A DNA stretch of 64,000 nucleotides from Candidatus Opimibacter iunctus (GTDB lineage: Bacteria; Bacteroidota; Bacteroidia; Chitinophagales; Saprospiraceae), in contig JADJVH010000011.1 of assembly GCA_016716665.1 (NCBI GenBank), positions 124,001-188,000 on the forward strand. The letters run 5' to 3'. The notes beneath the pieces were generated by a model. The model saw only the letters and a program-made list of their open reading frames with translations, made no database searches and had not been told where the DNA came from. This document shows positions 8,228-16,652 of this stretch, piece after piece (within the stretch, counting starts at the first letter, position 1; every line of letters begins with the position of its first letter). Both the position numbers and the translations under genes were made by a program.

Positions 8228-8905
8228 TTATTTCTTAGCTGCTGGTTTTGCAGGAGCGGCTGCCTTGGCTGGAGCTGCTGCTTTTGCAGGTGCTGCTGCT
8301 TTAGCTGCAGGAGCTGCCTTGCCAGGAGCTGCGGCTTCTTCAGCTGCTGCACCACGAAGAGCCCTTGGGATATCGATTGTGGCTACAGGGATATTTTCAT
8401 TGTTGAGGATCTCAATGCCTTCGGACAGCATCAGGTCCTTGATCCTTGAGGATTGACCGAGGCCCATAGATGTAGTATCGAGGGTGATCTTGTCGATCAG
8501 GTGTTCCGGAATGGTCTTGATTTTAACCTTCCTCATCTTCTTGATCAGCTTTCCTCCTGCTTTCAGGCCTACTGCGACACCTTCAAAACTGATAGGTACC
8601 TCGATCTTGATCGGGTGGTTTTCGATCAGGCGGAGAAAATCAATATGCATGATGCTATCGGTCACCGGGTGGTACTGAACTGATTTCAGGATGCACTTGT
8701 GAACCTGGCCCTCCAGATTGATTTCAACAACCTTAAATTCAGGAGAATAGACCAAAGTCCTCAGATCCAGTGGAGCGAGGGTGAAGTGTTGTATTTCCTT
8801 GCCACCATACAGTACACATGGTATGCGATTGGCTTTGCGATTAGCTTTCGTTGCTACTTTCCCGAGATCTGTTCTGGGAGAAGCGTTCAGTGTCATTACT
8901 TCCAT
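8228..8905 (-). CDS. rplY: 50S ribosomal protein L25/general stress protein Ctc
   Basis: 225 residues of the long CTC-type L25. The N-terminal 5S-rRNA-binding domain (1-90) contains PRTDLGKVATKANRK, IPCVLYGG and ILKSVQYHPVTDSIMHIDF. The C-terminal TL5-like domain (95-185) has VPISFEGVAVGLKAGG. The last ~40 residues are a low-complexity Ala/Lys/Pro tail (repeats of AAPAK) that ends in KPAAKK. In Bacteroidota this gene usually follows prs directly; here an ArsR gene and AT-rich repeats sit between them. Own promoter and terminator are visible. Confidence 0.95.
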   Translation of the reverse strand: MEVMTLNASPRTDLGKVATKANRKANRIPCVLYGGKEIQHFTLAPLDLRTLVYSPEFKVVEINLEGQVHKCILKSVQYHPVTDSIMHIDFLRLIENHPIKIEVPISFEGVAVGLKAGGKLIKKMRKVKIKTIPEHLIDKITLDTTSMGLGQSSRIKDLMLSEGIEILNNENIPVATIDIPRALRGAAAEEAAAPGKAAPAAKAAAPAKAAAPAKAAAPAKPAAKK

Positions 8906-8944
8906 AACCTATTGATTTTGACCCCCTCTTTCCATTAGGGCACG

Positions 8945-8974
8945 CAAAGGTATGATTTTCAGATAAAAAATCAG
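8945..8974 (-). promoter_or_regulatory. Probable promoter of rplY
   Basis: On the - strand TACCTTTG (8945-8952) fits TAnnTTTG perfectly, and CTG (8972-8974) lies 19 bases upstream in the -33 position. The start codon is 40 bp downstream. Confidence 0.55.
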
Positions 8975-9194
8975 GGGTAAAGGAGAAAATTATTGATTCA
9001 AGGCTTCACCGAGGGGATGAAAATGGGTAGAAGTGATGGTAGAAAATGGATTTAATGTGGAGAAAAAATTAATATATCAATAATATCAATATATAAACGC
9101 AATATATTCAATGAGATGTTGCATTTTATTGCCATTTCATAGGTGTTGTATTAAAAGAAAGGCAGGACTTAGGATTTGGGTCATCTTATGATGG

Positions 9195-9506
9195 TTATTT
9201 GATTTTTTGGCAATATTCTAAAAGCATGGCAATGTATTTTTTAAAATTGGAGGGTTCAAGAGAGTAGAATACATGTGGATATTCCTCTTTGTATTTAATT
9301 AAGCCTGTTACGCGCAGCATCTCCAGATGCTGGGATATTGTGGATTTGGATAGTGGATAGCGCAGGAAGAGGTTGTGTACCGAACAGGTGCCATGAGTGG
9401 CCAGGATTCTGATAATATCGAGGCGGACAGGATGGGATAGGGCCTTGGCGAATGAACTGGTCATCTGGTCGGCCGGGTCGAACAAATGGGATTTATTGAA
9501 AGCCAT
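9195..9506 (-). CDS. ArsR-family winged-helix transcriptional regulator
   Basis: 103 residues from the ATG at 9506. A longer reading from TTG at 9542 has a weaker start. The fold is a compact winged helix: FAKALSHPVRLDIIRILATH (helix typical of ArsR), LSKSTISQHLEMLRVTGLI (recognition helix) and EEYPHVFYSLEP (wing). No metal-binding Cys pair of the ArsR/CadC kind is evident, so the signal is unclear. It stands alone between prs and rplY. Upstream (9619-9656) is a dyad that could be its operator, with a second copy at 9794-9828. Confidence 0.88.
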   Translation of the reverse strand: MAFNKSHLFDPADQMTSSFAKALSHPVRLDIIRILATHGTCSVHNLFLRYPLSKSTISQHLEMLRVTGLIKYKEEYPHVFYSLEPSNFKKYIAMLLEYCQKIK

Positions 9507-9618
9507 TGGGTGAAAGAATTTGATTTCAAGACTGGTTGGCAATAAAAGTAGGGGGTTTGGAAATGCGGAGGGGAAAATAATCGGTATAGTGATTTGGGGC
9601 AGAATTTGGGCGGTATCA

Positions 9619-9656
9619 TTCGTATTTCGGCAAAATATATTTCGTAGAAATACGAA
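9619..9656. promoter_or_regulatory. Dyad repeat copy 1, candidate ArsR operator
   Basis: Perfect 10-bp inverted arms TTCGTATTTC (9619-9628) and GAAATACGAA (9647-9656), with an additional TTCGTA half-site at 9641-9646. It lies 113 bp upstream of the ArsR ATG. Much of it (9622-9656) recurs at 9794-9828 with one internal substitution visible. The operator role is inferred. Confidence 0.5.
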
Positions 9657-9793
9657 CGGATTTTCCTTATTTAATTAAGGATCTAGGCATTTTGTAGGTC
9701 AATGTTCTGTGAATGTGGAAGATGAGGAAAAATATTTCGAAGACCGACATTGAAACCCAAAAGATATTGCTGTTACCGGGAAGCTATATGCGG

Positions 9794-9828
9794 GTATTTC
9801 GGCAAAATATATTTCGTAAAAATACGAA
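9794..9828. repeat. Dyad repeat copy 2
   Basis: Repeats the core GTATTTCGGCAAAATATATT, the TTCGTA half-site and AAATACGAA of the 9622-9656 element. The 400-bp stretch 9543-9942 otherwise holds no convincing gene and is AT-rich. Confidence 0.6.
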
Positions 9829-9942
9829 TACAACCTCTGGCATAATGCAACAATCTACCCCCGCCCAATATCAATCTATTGAAGCTAACCCCCTTTATCA
9901 GTTGGATATTCTACCAGGCGATCCCCAATCTTTCAAAATCAA

Positions 9943-10872
9943 TCAATCCCCCAAAAACAACGCCGAGATCGACCGGTGCTCATGCGTATTGCGTATCGCA
10001 TGGGCAAACAACTTGGCCGAAGACAATACCTTGATCTTAGGCGAAGTCCTCCGCAGAGGAATGGTATCCGTGACGATCAACTCTGTCAATTGTGAAGCCT
10101 CAATATTCTCATAAGCCTTGCCGGACAATACCGGATGTGTGCAGATCGCCCGCACACTCTTGGCTCCTTTCTGCACCAGCGCGTCAGCAGCCTTACACAA
10201 GGTGCCCGCTGTATCCGCCAGGTCATCCACCAGGATCACGTCTTTGCCCTGCACATCCCCGATCACGGTCATCCCCGCCACCTCATTGGCCCTGCGCCGA
10301 TATTTGTCACAGATCACGAGGTCGCACTGGAAATGATTGGCATAATTCCTCGCCCGCTTGACCCCGCCAACATCCGGCGAGGCAAAAATGACGGATTCAC
10401 GGTCCAACCCCTCCAGGTAAGGAACGAAAATGGCATTGCTCTTGAGGTGATCAAGCGGAATATCAAAGAAACCCTGGATCTGGTCAGCATGGAGGTCCAT
10501 GGTCATGATACGGTCAGCTCCTGCAGCTTCAATCAGATTGGCTATCAGTTTAGCGGAAATCGGAACCCTTGGCTTGTCTTTACGGTCCTGGCGGGCATAA
10601 CCAAAGTAAGGGATCACCGCAGTGATATAGTCCGCAGAGGCCCTACGGGCAGTGTCGATCAACAACAACAGTTCCAGCAGGTTATCAGCCGGCGCAGCTG
10701 TCGATTGGATAAAAAAGACATAGGATCCCCGCACAGATTCTTCAATCACGGGCTGCATCTCACCATCGCTAAACCGCAGCAAATCCCATTTGCCCAGGGA
10801 GTAACCATAATAATCCGATATCTTCTCTGCAAGATAACTTGAGTACTTTCCACTGAATAGTTTTACGTCCAC
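9943..10872 (-). CDS. prs: Ribose-phosphate pyrophosphokinase (PRPP synthetase)
   Basis: 309 residues, full family length, with a GTG start at 10872. It makes PRPP from ribose 5-phosphate and ATP for nucleotide, His and Trp synthesis. Class I signatures are present: MKLFSGKYS-like start (VKLFSGKYSSYLAEKI), RFSDGEMQPVIEESVRG, YFGYARQDRKDKPR (ATP-binding flexible loop region), TMDLHADQIQGFFDIPLDHL and the PRPP loop VILVDDLADTAGTL. A -7 box TAATTTTG (10896-10903) lies 24 bp upstream. Transcribed divergently from the NfeD-like gene. Confidence 0.97.
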   Translation of the reverse strand: MDVKLFSGKYSSYLAEKISDYYGYSLGKWDLLRFSDGEMQPVIEESVRGSYVFFIQSTAAPADNLLELLLLIDTARRASADYITAVIPYFGYARQDRKDKPRVPISAKLIANLIEAAGADRIMTMDLHADQIQGFFDIPLDHLKSNAIFVPYLEGLDRESVIFASPDVGGVKRARNYANHFQCDLVICDKYRRRANEVAGMTVIGDVQGKDVILVDDLADTAGTLCKAADALVQKGAKSVRAICTHPVLSGKAYENIEASQLTELIVTDTIPLRRTSPKIKVLSSAKLFAHAIRNTHEHRSISALFLGD

Positions 10873-10895
10873 GATGGTTGGTTATGTTGAAGGCG

Positions 10896-10903
10896 CAAAA
10901 TTA
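10896..10903 (-). promoter_or_regulatory. Possible -7 element of prs
   Basis: The - strand reads TAATTTTG, matching TAnnTTTG, 24 bp from the start codon. A -33 TTG is not evident. Confidence 0.42.
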
Positions 10904-11036
10904 GGTTAATTTTCTGCATCTGATTCTATACCCTTTATTACCTTACCATATAGATAGAAGGACGCTATTGGTCTAAAAGGGAAAATCTTTCCATAGCTGA
11001 CGATGTTATCTTGCCTGAATACCTGATATATACCTC

Positions 11037-11660
11037 ATGCTGATCATCCTGATGTCTGTCAATCAATGGTGGGGCGACCTGTCTCCTGCGCTCCAGGTGT
11101 TTTGGTTTATAGCCATCATTTTCAGTATATTATTTTTTATCCAGTTTATCCTGCTCGTGATCGGCCTCGAATCCGATACGGACGTGGGATTTGAACATGG
11201 TGGCGATTCTGCAAGTTTCGAACAGGAATTCTCAGCATTGTCAGGTAGAAGCATCATTGCATTTTTTACGTTTTTCGGCTGGACTGGCGTCCTCACGATG
11301 GGCAATCAACTCAGCGTATGGATAGCAGTATTACTGTCAACCCTCGTTGGACTGGCCGCTATGTTTATCGTGGCTTACCTGATGTTTAAGTTCGCACAAC
11401 TGGAACAGTCCGGCACGCTCAACTTATACCATGCACTTGATCAAACAGGTGAAGTGTATCTGACAGTCCCTCCAAGTCAAAGCGGGCGCGGCAAGGTGAC
11501 CCTGATGATCGATGGCAGGGTGAGGGAGATGGATGCAATGACTGATGGTGATACGCTCAAGACCGGGACAAAGGTCAGGGTGATAGAAATCCTCGATGAG
11601 AATGCACTCAAGGTAGAAGCAATGCCCGAAGATCAAGCTGATACCGGAAAATATTTGTGA
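11037..11660 (+). CDS. NfeD/YuaF-like membrane protein, flotillin partner
   Basis: 207 residues. Membrane segments lie at ~18-43 (VFWFIAIIFSILFFIQFILL) and a pair at ~75-118 (IIAFFTFFGWTGVLTMG ... WIAVLLSTLVGLAAMFIVAY). They are followed by a soluble C-terminal domain (~140-200: TGEVYLTVPPSQSGRGKVTL ... GTKVRVIEI) that looks like the OB-fold of NfeD/YuaF proteins. The gene sits 85 bp upstream of a flotillin on the same strand, the usual pairing (as in yuaF-yuaG/floT), supporting a role in membrane microdomain organisation. Recognised mainly by the C-terminal OB-like part plus context. Confidence 0.75.
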   Translation: MLIILMSVNQWWGDLSPALQVFWFIAIIFSILFFIQFILLVIGLESDTDVGFEHGGDSASFEQEFSALSGRSIIAFFTFFGWTGVLTMGNQLSVWIAVLLSTLVGLAAMFIVAYLMFKFAQLEQSGTLNLYHALDQTGEVYLTVPPSQSGRGKVTLMIDGRVREMDAMTDGDTLKTGTKVRVIEILDENALKVEAMPEDQADTGKYL

Positions 11661-11745
11661 TTGCTTCTTTTTAAAGAAGTATAAAAACAAGCAATATCAT
11701 ATCGACAATATATAATCATCAACCTCAACTAAAACAACCAACACC

Positions 11746-13161
11746 ATGGATCTATCCAGTTCACTTGTCGTCATCGTCGCTGGGCTTATCGGCCTCGCCT
11801 TTATCATGCTCTTATGGTTTGTATCACGGTACAAGCGATGCCCTTCAGATAAGATCCTCGTCATCTACGGAAAGACCGGCACCGGGCAGTCTTCAAAATG
11901 TCTCGCCGGTGGAGCAGCTTTTATATGGCCGGTAATCCAGGATTACCAGTTTCTGGACCTCACACCGATCAGTATAGATGTAGATCTCCGTGGCGCACTG
12001 TCCAGGCAAAATATCAGGGTCAGTGTACCATCACGTTTTACGGTGGCAGTAAGCAATGAACCTGGGATCATGGAAGTCGCCTCTGAGAGACTACTCGGCA
12101 AGTCAACTGATGAGATCAGGGAGACTGCAAAGGATATCATATTCGGACAACTCAGGCTCGTCGTCGCTACGATGGATATCGAGGAGATCAATTCTGACCG
12201 TGACAAGTTTCTCACCAATGTGAGTTCAAACGTAGGCAGCGAGCTCAAGAAAATAGGCCTGACACTCATCAATGTCAACGTGACCGATATCCAGGATGAG
12301 AGTGGATATATTGAAGCACTTGGGAAGGAAGCTGCTGCAAAGGCAATCAATGATGCCAAGCAGAGTGTGGCTGAGAAAAACCGTGACGGGAGTATCGGTG
12401 AAGCCAATGCCAATAAGGAAAAACGTGTATCCGTAAGTGCTGCTGACGCAATCGCCAAGGTAGGTGAAGCGACAGCCGAAGCCAATGCCATCGATGGTGA
12501 AAACGAAGCCAAGGTGCGTATGGCAATATCAAATGCCGAACGCCGGTTGAAAGAAGCCGAGGCATTGCGTAAAGCTACAGCAGCAGAAAAAATCCAGGCA
12601 GCTAACTCGCTCCAGGAAGCCTACCTCGCAGAGAAAAATGCCGAGCTTGCACGCGCAGACAGGGAAAGAGCATCGCGCGAAGCGGATGTCATTGTTCAGG
12701 CTGAAATCGCCAAGCGTCGCATTGAAATCGATGCCGAAGCCGAAGCAGAGCGCACCAGGCTGGTTGCCCGCGGACTTGCTGATGCAGTATTCATGCAGAA
12801 AGAAGCAGAAGCCAAAGGCTTATATGAGGTACTTCAAAAACAAGCCGATGGTTTCGATGAAATCGTCAAGGCTGTCGGAGGCAATCCCCGCGATGCAGTC
12901 CTCATGCTCATCGCCGACAAACTACCCGAACTCGTCAAGACCCAGGTGGATGCCATCAAGGGCATCAAGATCGATAAGGTCACTGTGTGGGAAGGTGGCA
13001 ACCAGGAAGGCGCAGGCAACAATACCTCTAAGTTTATCTCCAGCATGTACAAATCCGTACCCCCACTCAGCGAGCTCTTCAATATGGCCGGCATGGAACT
13101 GCCTACTTATCTCGGAAAGCAAAAACCGGAAGAAGCCGATCAAATTAAAAGTGAAGAGTGA
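11746..13161 (+). CDS. Flotillin-like SPFH-domain protein
   Basis: 471 residues. An N-terminal membrane anchor (~7-27, VVIVAGLIGLAFIMLLWFV) is followed by an SPFH/band 7 domain (~30-190, containing ILVIYGK, LRGALSRQNIRVSVPSRFTV and INVNVTDIQDESGYIEALG). A long Ala/Glu/Lys-rich coiled-coil flotillin region (~195-370) repeats AEANAxxxE/EAEALRKATA-like stretches. The C-terminal domain has KQADGFDEIVKAVGGNP. Flotillins form oligomeric scaffolds in membrane microdomains. It is in an operon with the NfeD-like gene. The last codons (KSEE) and the stop are made of the 7-bp repeat at 13150-13177. Confidence 0.93.
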   Translation: MDLSSSLVVIVAGLIGLAFIMLLWFVSRYKRCPSDKILVIYGKTGTGQSSKCLAGGAAFIWPVIQDYQFLDLTPISIDVDLRGALSRQNIRVSVPSRFTVAVSNEPGIMEVASERLLGKSTDEIRETAKDIIFGQLRLVVATMDIEEINSDRDKFLTNVSSNVGSELKKIGLTLINVNVTDIQDESGYIEALGKEAAAKAINDAKQSVAEKNRDGSIGEANANKEKRVSVSAADAIAKVGEATAEANAIDGENEAKVRMAISNAERRLKEAEALRKATAAEKIQAANSLQEAYLAEKNAELARADRERASREADVIVQAEIAKRRIEIDAEAEAERTRLVARGLADAVFMQKEAEAKGLYEVLQKQADGFDEIVKAVGGNPRDAVLMLIADKLPELVKTQVDAIKGIKIDKVTVWEGGNQEGAGNNTSKFISSMYKSVPPLSELFNMAGMELPTYLGKQKPEEADQIKSEE

Positions 13162-13177
13162 AAAATGAAGAATGATA
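13150..13177. repeat. Heptanucleotide tandem repeat over the flotillin stop codon
   Basis: Four 7-bp units (AGTGAAG, AGTGAAA, AATGAAG, AATGATA). The flotillin TGA (13159-13161) lies inside unit 2. Confidence 0.75.
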
Positions 13178-13185
13178 TAAAATGT

Positions 13186-13247
13186 AGAGACGAGATTTAA
13201 TGTAGAGACGCGATTAATCGCGTCTCTACATTTTAAATCTCGTCTCT
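13186..13247. repeat. Nested palindrome, possible bidirectional terminator or REP-like element
   Basis: A perfect 30-bp inner palindrome at 13201-13230 (half TGTAGAGACGCGATT) is enclosed by 14-bp arms AGAGACGAGATTTA (13186-13199) and its complement (13234-13247). Both arms share the GAGACG word, so inner and outer hairpins are related. It lies between the convergent flotillin (+) and AMP nucleosidase (-) genes. Confidence 0.75.
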
Positions 13248-13303
13248 TGACTGACTCGCACCCTTGCCTCTTACTTTCTCACTGTCTCACTCTCTTACAC
13301 AGC

Positions 13304-14077
13304 CTAGAATTTCAGGTGTTTGACCGTCAGCTTATTGTGAATAAGCTGACGCAGGGAGTCTATCCCGATTTCCAGGTGCGTCGTCGCATACGTACTCGTC
13401 ACCGTCACATCGCTATGCGTCGTCTTGACTCCTTCCGGAACCATCGGCATATCAGAGACCAGCAGCAAGGCACCGGTCGGAATACCATTGTGAAAACCTA
13501 CACTAAACAGGGTGGCAGTCTCCATATCAATGGCACTGGCACGGATTTTATTAAGGTATTTCTTAAATTTCAGATCAAATTCCCACACCCGGCGATTGGT
13601 GGTATACACCGTGCCGGTCCAGTAATCCTTGGCATAATCCCGGATCGTCGTTGAGATCGCTTTCTGTAAGGCAAATGAAGGGAGTGCAGGCACTTCCGAA
13701 GGAAAGTAGTCATTGGATGTTCCTTCACCCCGTATCGCGGCGATAGGCAGGATGAGGTCACCCACGTTGTTTTTCTTTTGCTTCAGTCCTCCGCACTTTC
13801 CGAGGAAGAGGCAGGCCTTAGGCTTGATGGCCATCAGCAGGTCCATGATCGTCGCGGCATTGGCACTGCCCATCCCGAAATTGATGATCGTGATGCTCTC
13901 GGCAGTCGCACATTGCATCGACAATCCACGGCCATAGACATCGACACCAAACTTCTCCGAAAACACATCCACATAATGTGAAAAATTGACCAGGATGATA
14001 TACTTCTCAAACATGTCAAGCGACATCCCGGTATATCTCGGTAGCCAGTTGTTGACGATATCAGCTTTTGTTTTCAT
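13304..14077 (-). CDS. amn: AMP nucleosidase
   Basis: 257 residues, the short form found in Bacteroidota, lacking the extra N-terminal domain of the E. coli enzyme. It splits AMP into adenine and ribose 5-phosphate. Nucleoside-phosphorylase-fold motifs: TIINFGMGSANAATIMDLL (phosphate/ribose site), ACLFLGKCGGLK, GDLILPIAAIRGEGTSNDYF, and ASAIDMETATLFSVGF (Met-Glu at the ribose). The C-terminus ends in LRQLIHNKLTVKHLKF. Cytosolic, purine salvage/adenylate balance. It stands as a single gene facing the flotillin gene. Confidence 0.92.
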   Translation of the reverse strand: MKTKADIVNNWLPRYTGMSLDMFEKYIILVNFSHYVDVFSEKFGVDVYGRGLSMQCATAESITIINFGMGSANAATIMDLLMAIKPKACLFLGKCGGLKQKKNNVGDLILPIAAIRGEGTSNDYFPSEVPALPSFALQKAISTTIRDYAKDYWTGTVYTTNRRVWEFDLKFKKYLNKIRASAIDMETATLFSVGFHNGIPTGALLLVSDMPMVPEGVKTTHSDVTVTSTYATTHLEIGIDSLRQLIHNKLTVKHLKF

Positions 14078-14107
14078 GCTTATCCCTGTTTAATATCCTA
14101 CCGTGTT

Positions 14108-14171
14108 TTGCCCCTACAGGGCAAGAAGGCTCTTTTATCTCTTTTCTACCGACCTATAGCCCCTACGGGGC
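14108..14171. repeat. Pair of short GC-rich hairpins
   Basis: TTGCCC-CTACA-GGGCAA at 14108-14124 and GCCCC-TAC-GGGGC at 14159-14171, both with a CCCCTAC core, in the 189-bp gap 14078-14266. Similar in style to the other intergenic palindromes of this window. Confidence 0.55.
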
Positions 14172-14251
14172 ATTGTTCATAGTGTCAGATATTTTTACCA
14201 AGTGCATTTACCTTCACACCCAAGCTGTGCTCTGCCATATGCGCTCTGTAT

Positions 14252-14286
14252 TTCACTTTTCACTCTTCACTTTTCACTCTTCATTT
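14252..14286. repeat. Heptanucleotide tandem repeat over the SWIM-protein stop codon
   Basis: Five 7-bp units (TTCACTT, TTCACTC, TTCACTT, TTCACTC, TTCATTT). The stop codon of the - strand gene (14267-14269) is inside the third unit, so the repeat also encodes the last residues KSEK. Confidence 0.75.
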
Positions 14287-14680
14287 CTTTATAAATGGCT
14301 GCCCGCACATCATCATGCTTCCTCGCCTCAATCTTGAGGATACGACGCACTACATCCGGGGATACATCATCAATCCACCGATCGATTTCACCACTTGCAT
14401 TAGCAATATTGATCTGGATCGCTTCACGCACTGCATAAAATACCGCAGCGATATGCTTGCACACCGGGCCATGCTCAAACGGACAGGTGCAATCCCACTG
14501 GGTGATCACATCATGGCCTTGAAGGATGACCTGGTATGTTTCCTTACCTTCTATCACAGCTGTCCAGCCCTCTGTCGTCTCCTGCAGCATCAACACCTGG
14601 TGCGCATCAAAATACTCCTTGCCACGCTCGGCAAGGAGTAAATGAATCTCGTCCTCAAAACGGTCTATGTGTATGCTCAT
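14267..14680 (-). CDS. SWIM zinc-finger protein, function unknown
   Basis: 137 residues from the ATG at 14680. The centre contains a SWIM-type zinc finger, DCTCPFEHGPVCKHIAAVFY (CxC...CxH), preceded by a beta-rich segment (QTTEGWTAVIEGKETYQVIL-like). SWIM fingers bind nucleic acid or protein and occur near SNF2 helicases, but none is nearby here. The start overlaps the TGA of the upstream secreted hydrolase (ATGA at 14677-14680), so the two are probably translationally coupled, an odd pairing of a likely cytosolic protein with a T9SS cargo. The C-terminal end is formed by the heptad repeat. Confidence 0.78.
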   Translation of the reverse strand: MSIHIDRFEDEIHLLLAERGKEYFDAHQVLMLQETTEGWTAVIEGKETYQVILQGHDVITQWDCTCPFEHGPVCKHIAAVFYAVREAIQINIANASGEIDRWIDDVSPDVVRRILKIEARKHDDVRAAIYKEMKSEK

Positions 14681-16119
14681 TGCCTGACAAACCTTGCCAT
14701 ACGGGATTCGCCATCTGCAGTGCACACTACTACATAAACGCCGGTGGTCAACTGATCTACAGCGATGCGATTGAGGTAGCTATGCCCCCTGGACACGATC
14801 TGTCCTGTGGCATTGACGATCTCATAGGTCATCCCACTCTTTGCTTTATCCCAGTCGATGATGATTTGATCTGAAGCCGGATTGGGAAGGACTGTCAACT
14901 CTTCAGCTTTAGGATCAAGATCTGCTATACCTGATGGGCCCAGGAAGGATTGAAAGAAATCAATCGACGACAACACTGCCGGAAAAACGCATTGCCCATG
15001 TGTTGCTGTTGGATTGAGATTGAGTGCCAGTACATCAGCCGCTCCATTGGCCTGCATTTTGGCTTCAGCAATCAGGGAATTCTCAAAAGGCACCTGTTCG
15101 TCACCACCGCAATAATACAGGCGGGTAGGCGCTGAAGGCGCCCAATCGTATACATCATTATCCCTCAACGCAACATTGATCGGATGATCGGGTTGGTTGG
15201 TGATCGCATCAATGATACTGTCCTGGAACATCCGGTTGTTGACCGTATCTCCTTCTACAGCAAGTGCCGCAATCAACTGATTGTTCAAAACGGTCAGGGT
15301 GATACTGCCTGTATGGAAGTTGTTGATGCTGGTGGCAAAAGGCTCCTTGAAGATTTCACTGATATCATTGTACAGGTTACCATACACTTCCTGGTAACCA
15401 AGCATGATGTACGCGATATAGGCTGGTGAGCCATACGACTCATCACTCAGGATTTTATCCCGCATCACACCCGATATACTATATGGCCCTGACATGTGTG
15501 TTGCTGCTGTCACAGGATATACAAAAGACCAGAAGTCTTCGATCTCCCTGTGCACTGCCATGGACGCATGTCCACCTTGCGAGTATCCGGCTACAAACAG
15601 AAAGTTGGGATCCCAGTCAGGTTCGTGGACGTCCAGGTATTCGAGCGAGGCATTGAGCATATCCAGGGAAGCATACGCTTCGGTAGATGCATGCACATAG
15701 GGATGGAAACCTCGTGAATCACCCAGGCCAAGATAGTCAGGTGCCGCGGTAATAAATCCAAAGGCAGCATAGGCCATGGCGACTTCAAATCCTCCTCTGA
15801 GTTGGGAAGGAACATCTGTAGGACCATTGGTCGTCCCGTGATCATATACGACCATCGGGAGCTGAGTGCCTGCAGGTACCTGTGGGATCACTAACAGTCC
15901 TGAAGCCGTATCCGGCTGGGTGTCAGAGCCCGGAGTCTTATACCTGATCCGGTACAGATCGACATCGTAATCTACTGCCTGGCCAAACAGGATCAGGAGT
16001 TCAAACTTGCTCTTGCTGCCCAGGAAAGTAGATTCGACAATGTAATCCTGGGAAAAAACGGTTTTGCCACAAAAGAGGGCAACGAAAAGCAATAAAATTT
16101 TAGTGAATGTTTTGTTCAT
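14677..16119 (-). CDS. Secreted alpha/beta hydrolase (secretory-lipase-like) with T9SS sorting domain
   Basis: 480 residues from the ATG at 16119. Signal peptide MNKTFTKILLLFVALFCGKT...FSQ. Alpha/beta-hydrolase fold with oxyanion region VVYDHGTTNGPTDVPSQLRG, the nucleophile elbow GYSQGGHAS (Ser), the acid in YYCGGDEQVPFENS and His in ATHGQCVFP. This resembles the secretory lipase/prolyl-peptidase-like group, so an ester substrate is likely but unproven. The last ~75 residues (LTVLPNPASDQIIIDW ... LTTGVYVVVCTADG ... MARFVRQ) are a type A T9SS sorting domain, so the protein is exported past the outer membrane. Its stop overlaps the SWIM gene start. Confidence 0.88.
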   Translation of the reverse strand: MNKTFTKILLLFVALFCGKTVFSQDYIVESTFLGSKSKFELLILFGQAVDYDVDLYRIRYKTPGSDTQPDTASGLLVIPQVPAGTQLPMVVYDHGTTNGPTDVPSQLRGGFEVAMAYAAFGFITAAPDYLGLGDSRGFHPYVHASTEAYASLDMLNASLEYLDVHEPDWDPNFLFVAGYSQGGHASMAVHREIEDFWSFVYPVTAATHMSGPYSISGVMRDKILSDESYGSPAYIAYIMLGYQEVYGNLYNDISEIFKEPFATSINNFHTGSITLTVLNNQLIAALAVEGDTVNNRMFQDSIIDAITNQPDHPINVALRDNDVYDWAPSAPTRLYYCGGDEQVPFENSLIAEAKMQANGAADVLALNLNPTATHGQCVFPAVLSSIDFFQSFLGPSGIADLDPKAEELTVLPNPASDQIIIDWDKAKSGMTYEIVNATGQIVSRGHSYLNRIAVDQLTTGVYVVVCTADGESRMARFVRQ

Positions 16120-16214
16120 GGTGTATAGGTTGTTAAAGAATAGATGACCCACAGGCCATCCCGCAGGTCAAAAATATAATTAATTTGCCGAATATAACCC
16201 AGTCCTATTGCCAT

Positions 16215-16652
16215 ATGTATACAGTCGAACACATCGGAATTGCCGTAAAATCCCTCGCCGAAAGCGACCCATTGTTCAGACGCCTCCTCAATGTGGATCC
16301 ATATAAGCACGAAGAAGTGGCCGCACAAGGGGTCATCACCTCCTTTTTTAGTGCGGGCGAGGCTAAGATAGAATTGCTGGAAGCAACCCATGCCGACAGC
16401 CCGATTGCAAAGTTTATCGACAAGAAAGGGGAAGGGATTCATCACATCGCTTTTGAGGTGGACGATATCAGGGAGGAGATGAAGCGCCTGAAGGAAGAGG
16501 GGTTTCAGCTTTTGCAGGATGAACCATCGGTAGGTGCAGACAATAAATGGGTTTGTTTTGTACATCCCCGCTCCGCAAATAGTGTCCTGGTTGAAATATG
16601 CCAGTCTATTCCGGTAAGAGAATCAATGGAAGAGGATGCAGTGGACGACTGA
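16215..16652 (+). CDS. mce: Methylmalonyl-CoA epimerase
   Basis: 145 residues from the ATG at 16215, which starts directly at the domain (MYTVEHIGIAVKS). Two beta-alpha-beta-beta-beta vicinal-oxygen-chelate halves are seen, with likely metal ligands His in VEHIGIAV, His in IHHIAFEVDD and Glu in VLVEICQ. The enzyme interconverts R and S methylmalonyl-CoA in propionate/succinate metabolism. The mutase genes are not in this window. It overlaps the next gene by 17 bp. Confidence 0.92.
   Translation: MYTVEHIGIAVKSLAESDPLFRRLLNVDPYKHEEVAAQGVITSFFSAGEAKIELLEATHADSPIAKFIDKKGEGIHHIAFEVDDIREEMKRLKEEGFQLLQDEPSVGADNKWVCFVHPRSANSVLVEICQSIPVRESMEEDAVDD

Noticed and set aside
8020..8355. Lys/Gln-rich - strand frame near the L25 tail
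   Set aside because: It is a shadow of the Ala/Lys-rich L25 tail in another frame and crosses the terminator.
9713..10114. 133-codon + strand frame overlapping prs
   Set aside because: It runs antisense into the well-supported prs gene and spans a dyad repeat; no recognisable domain.
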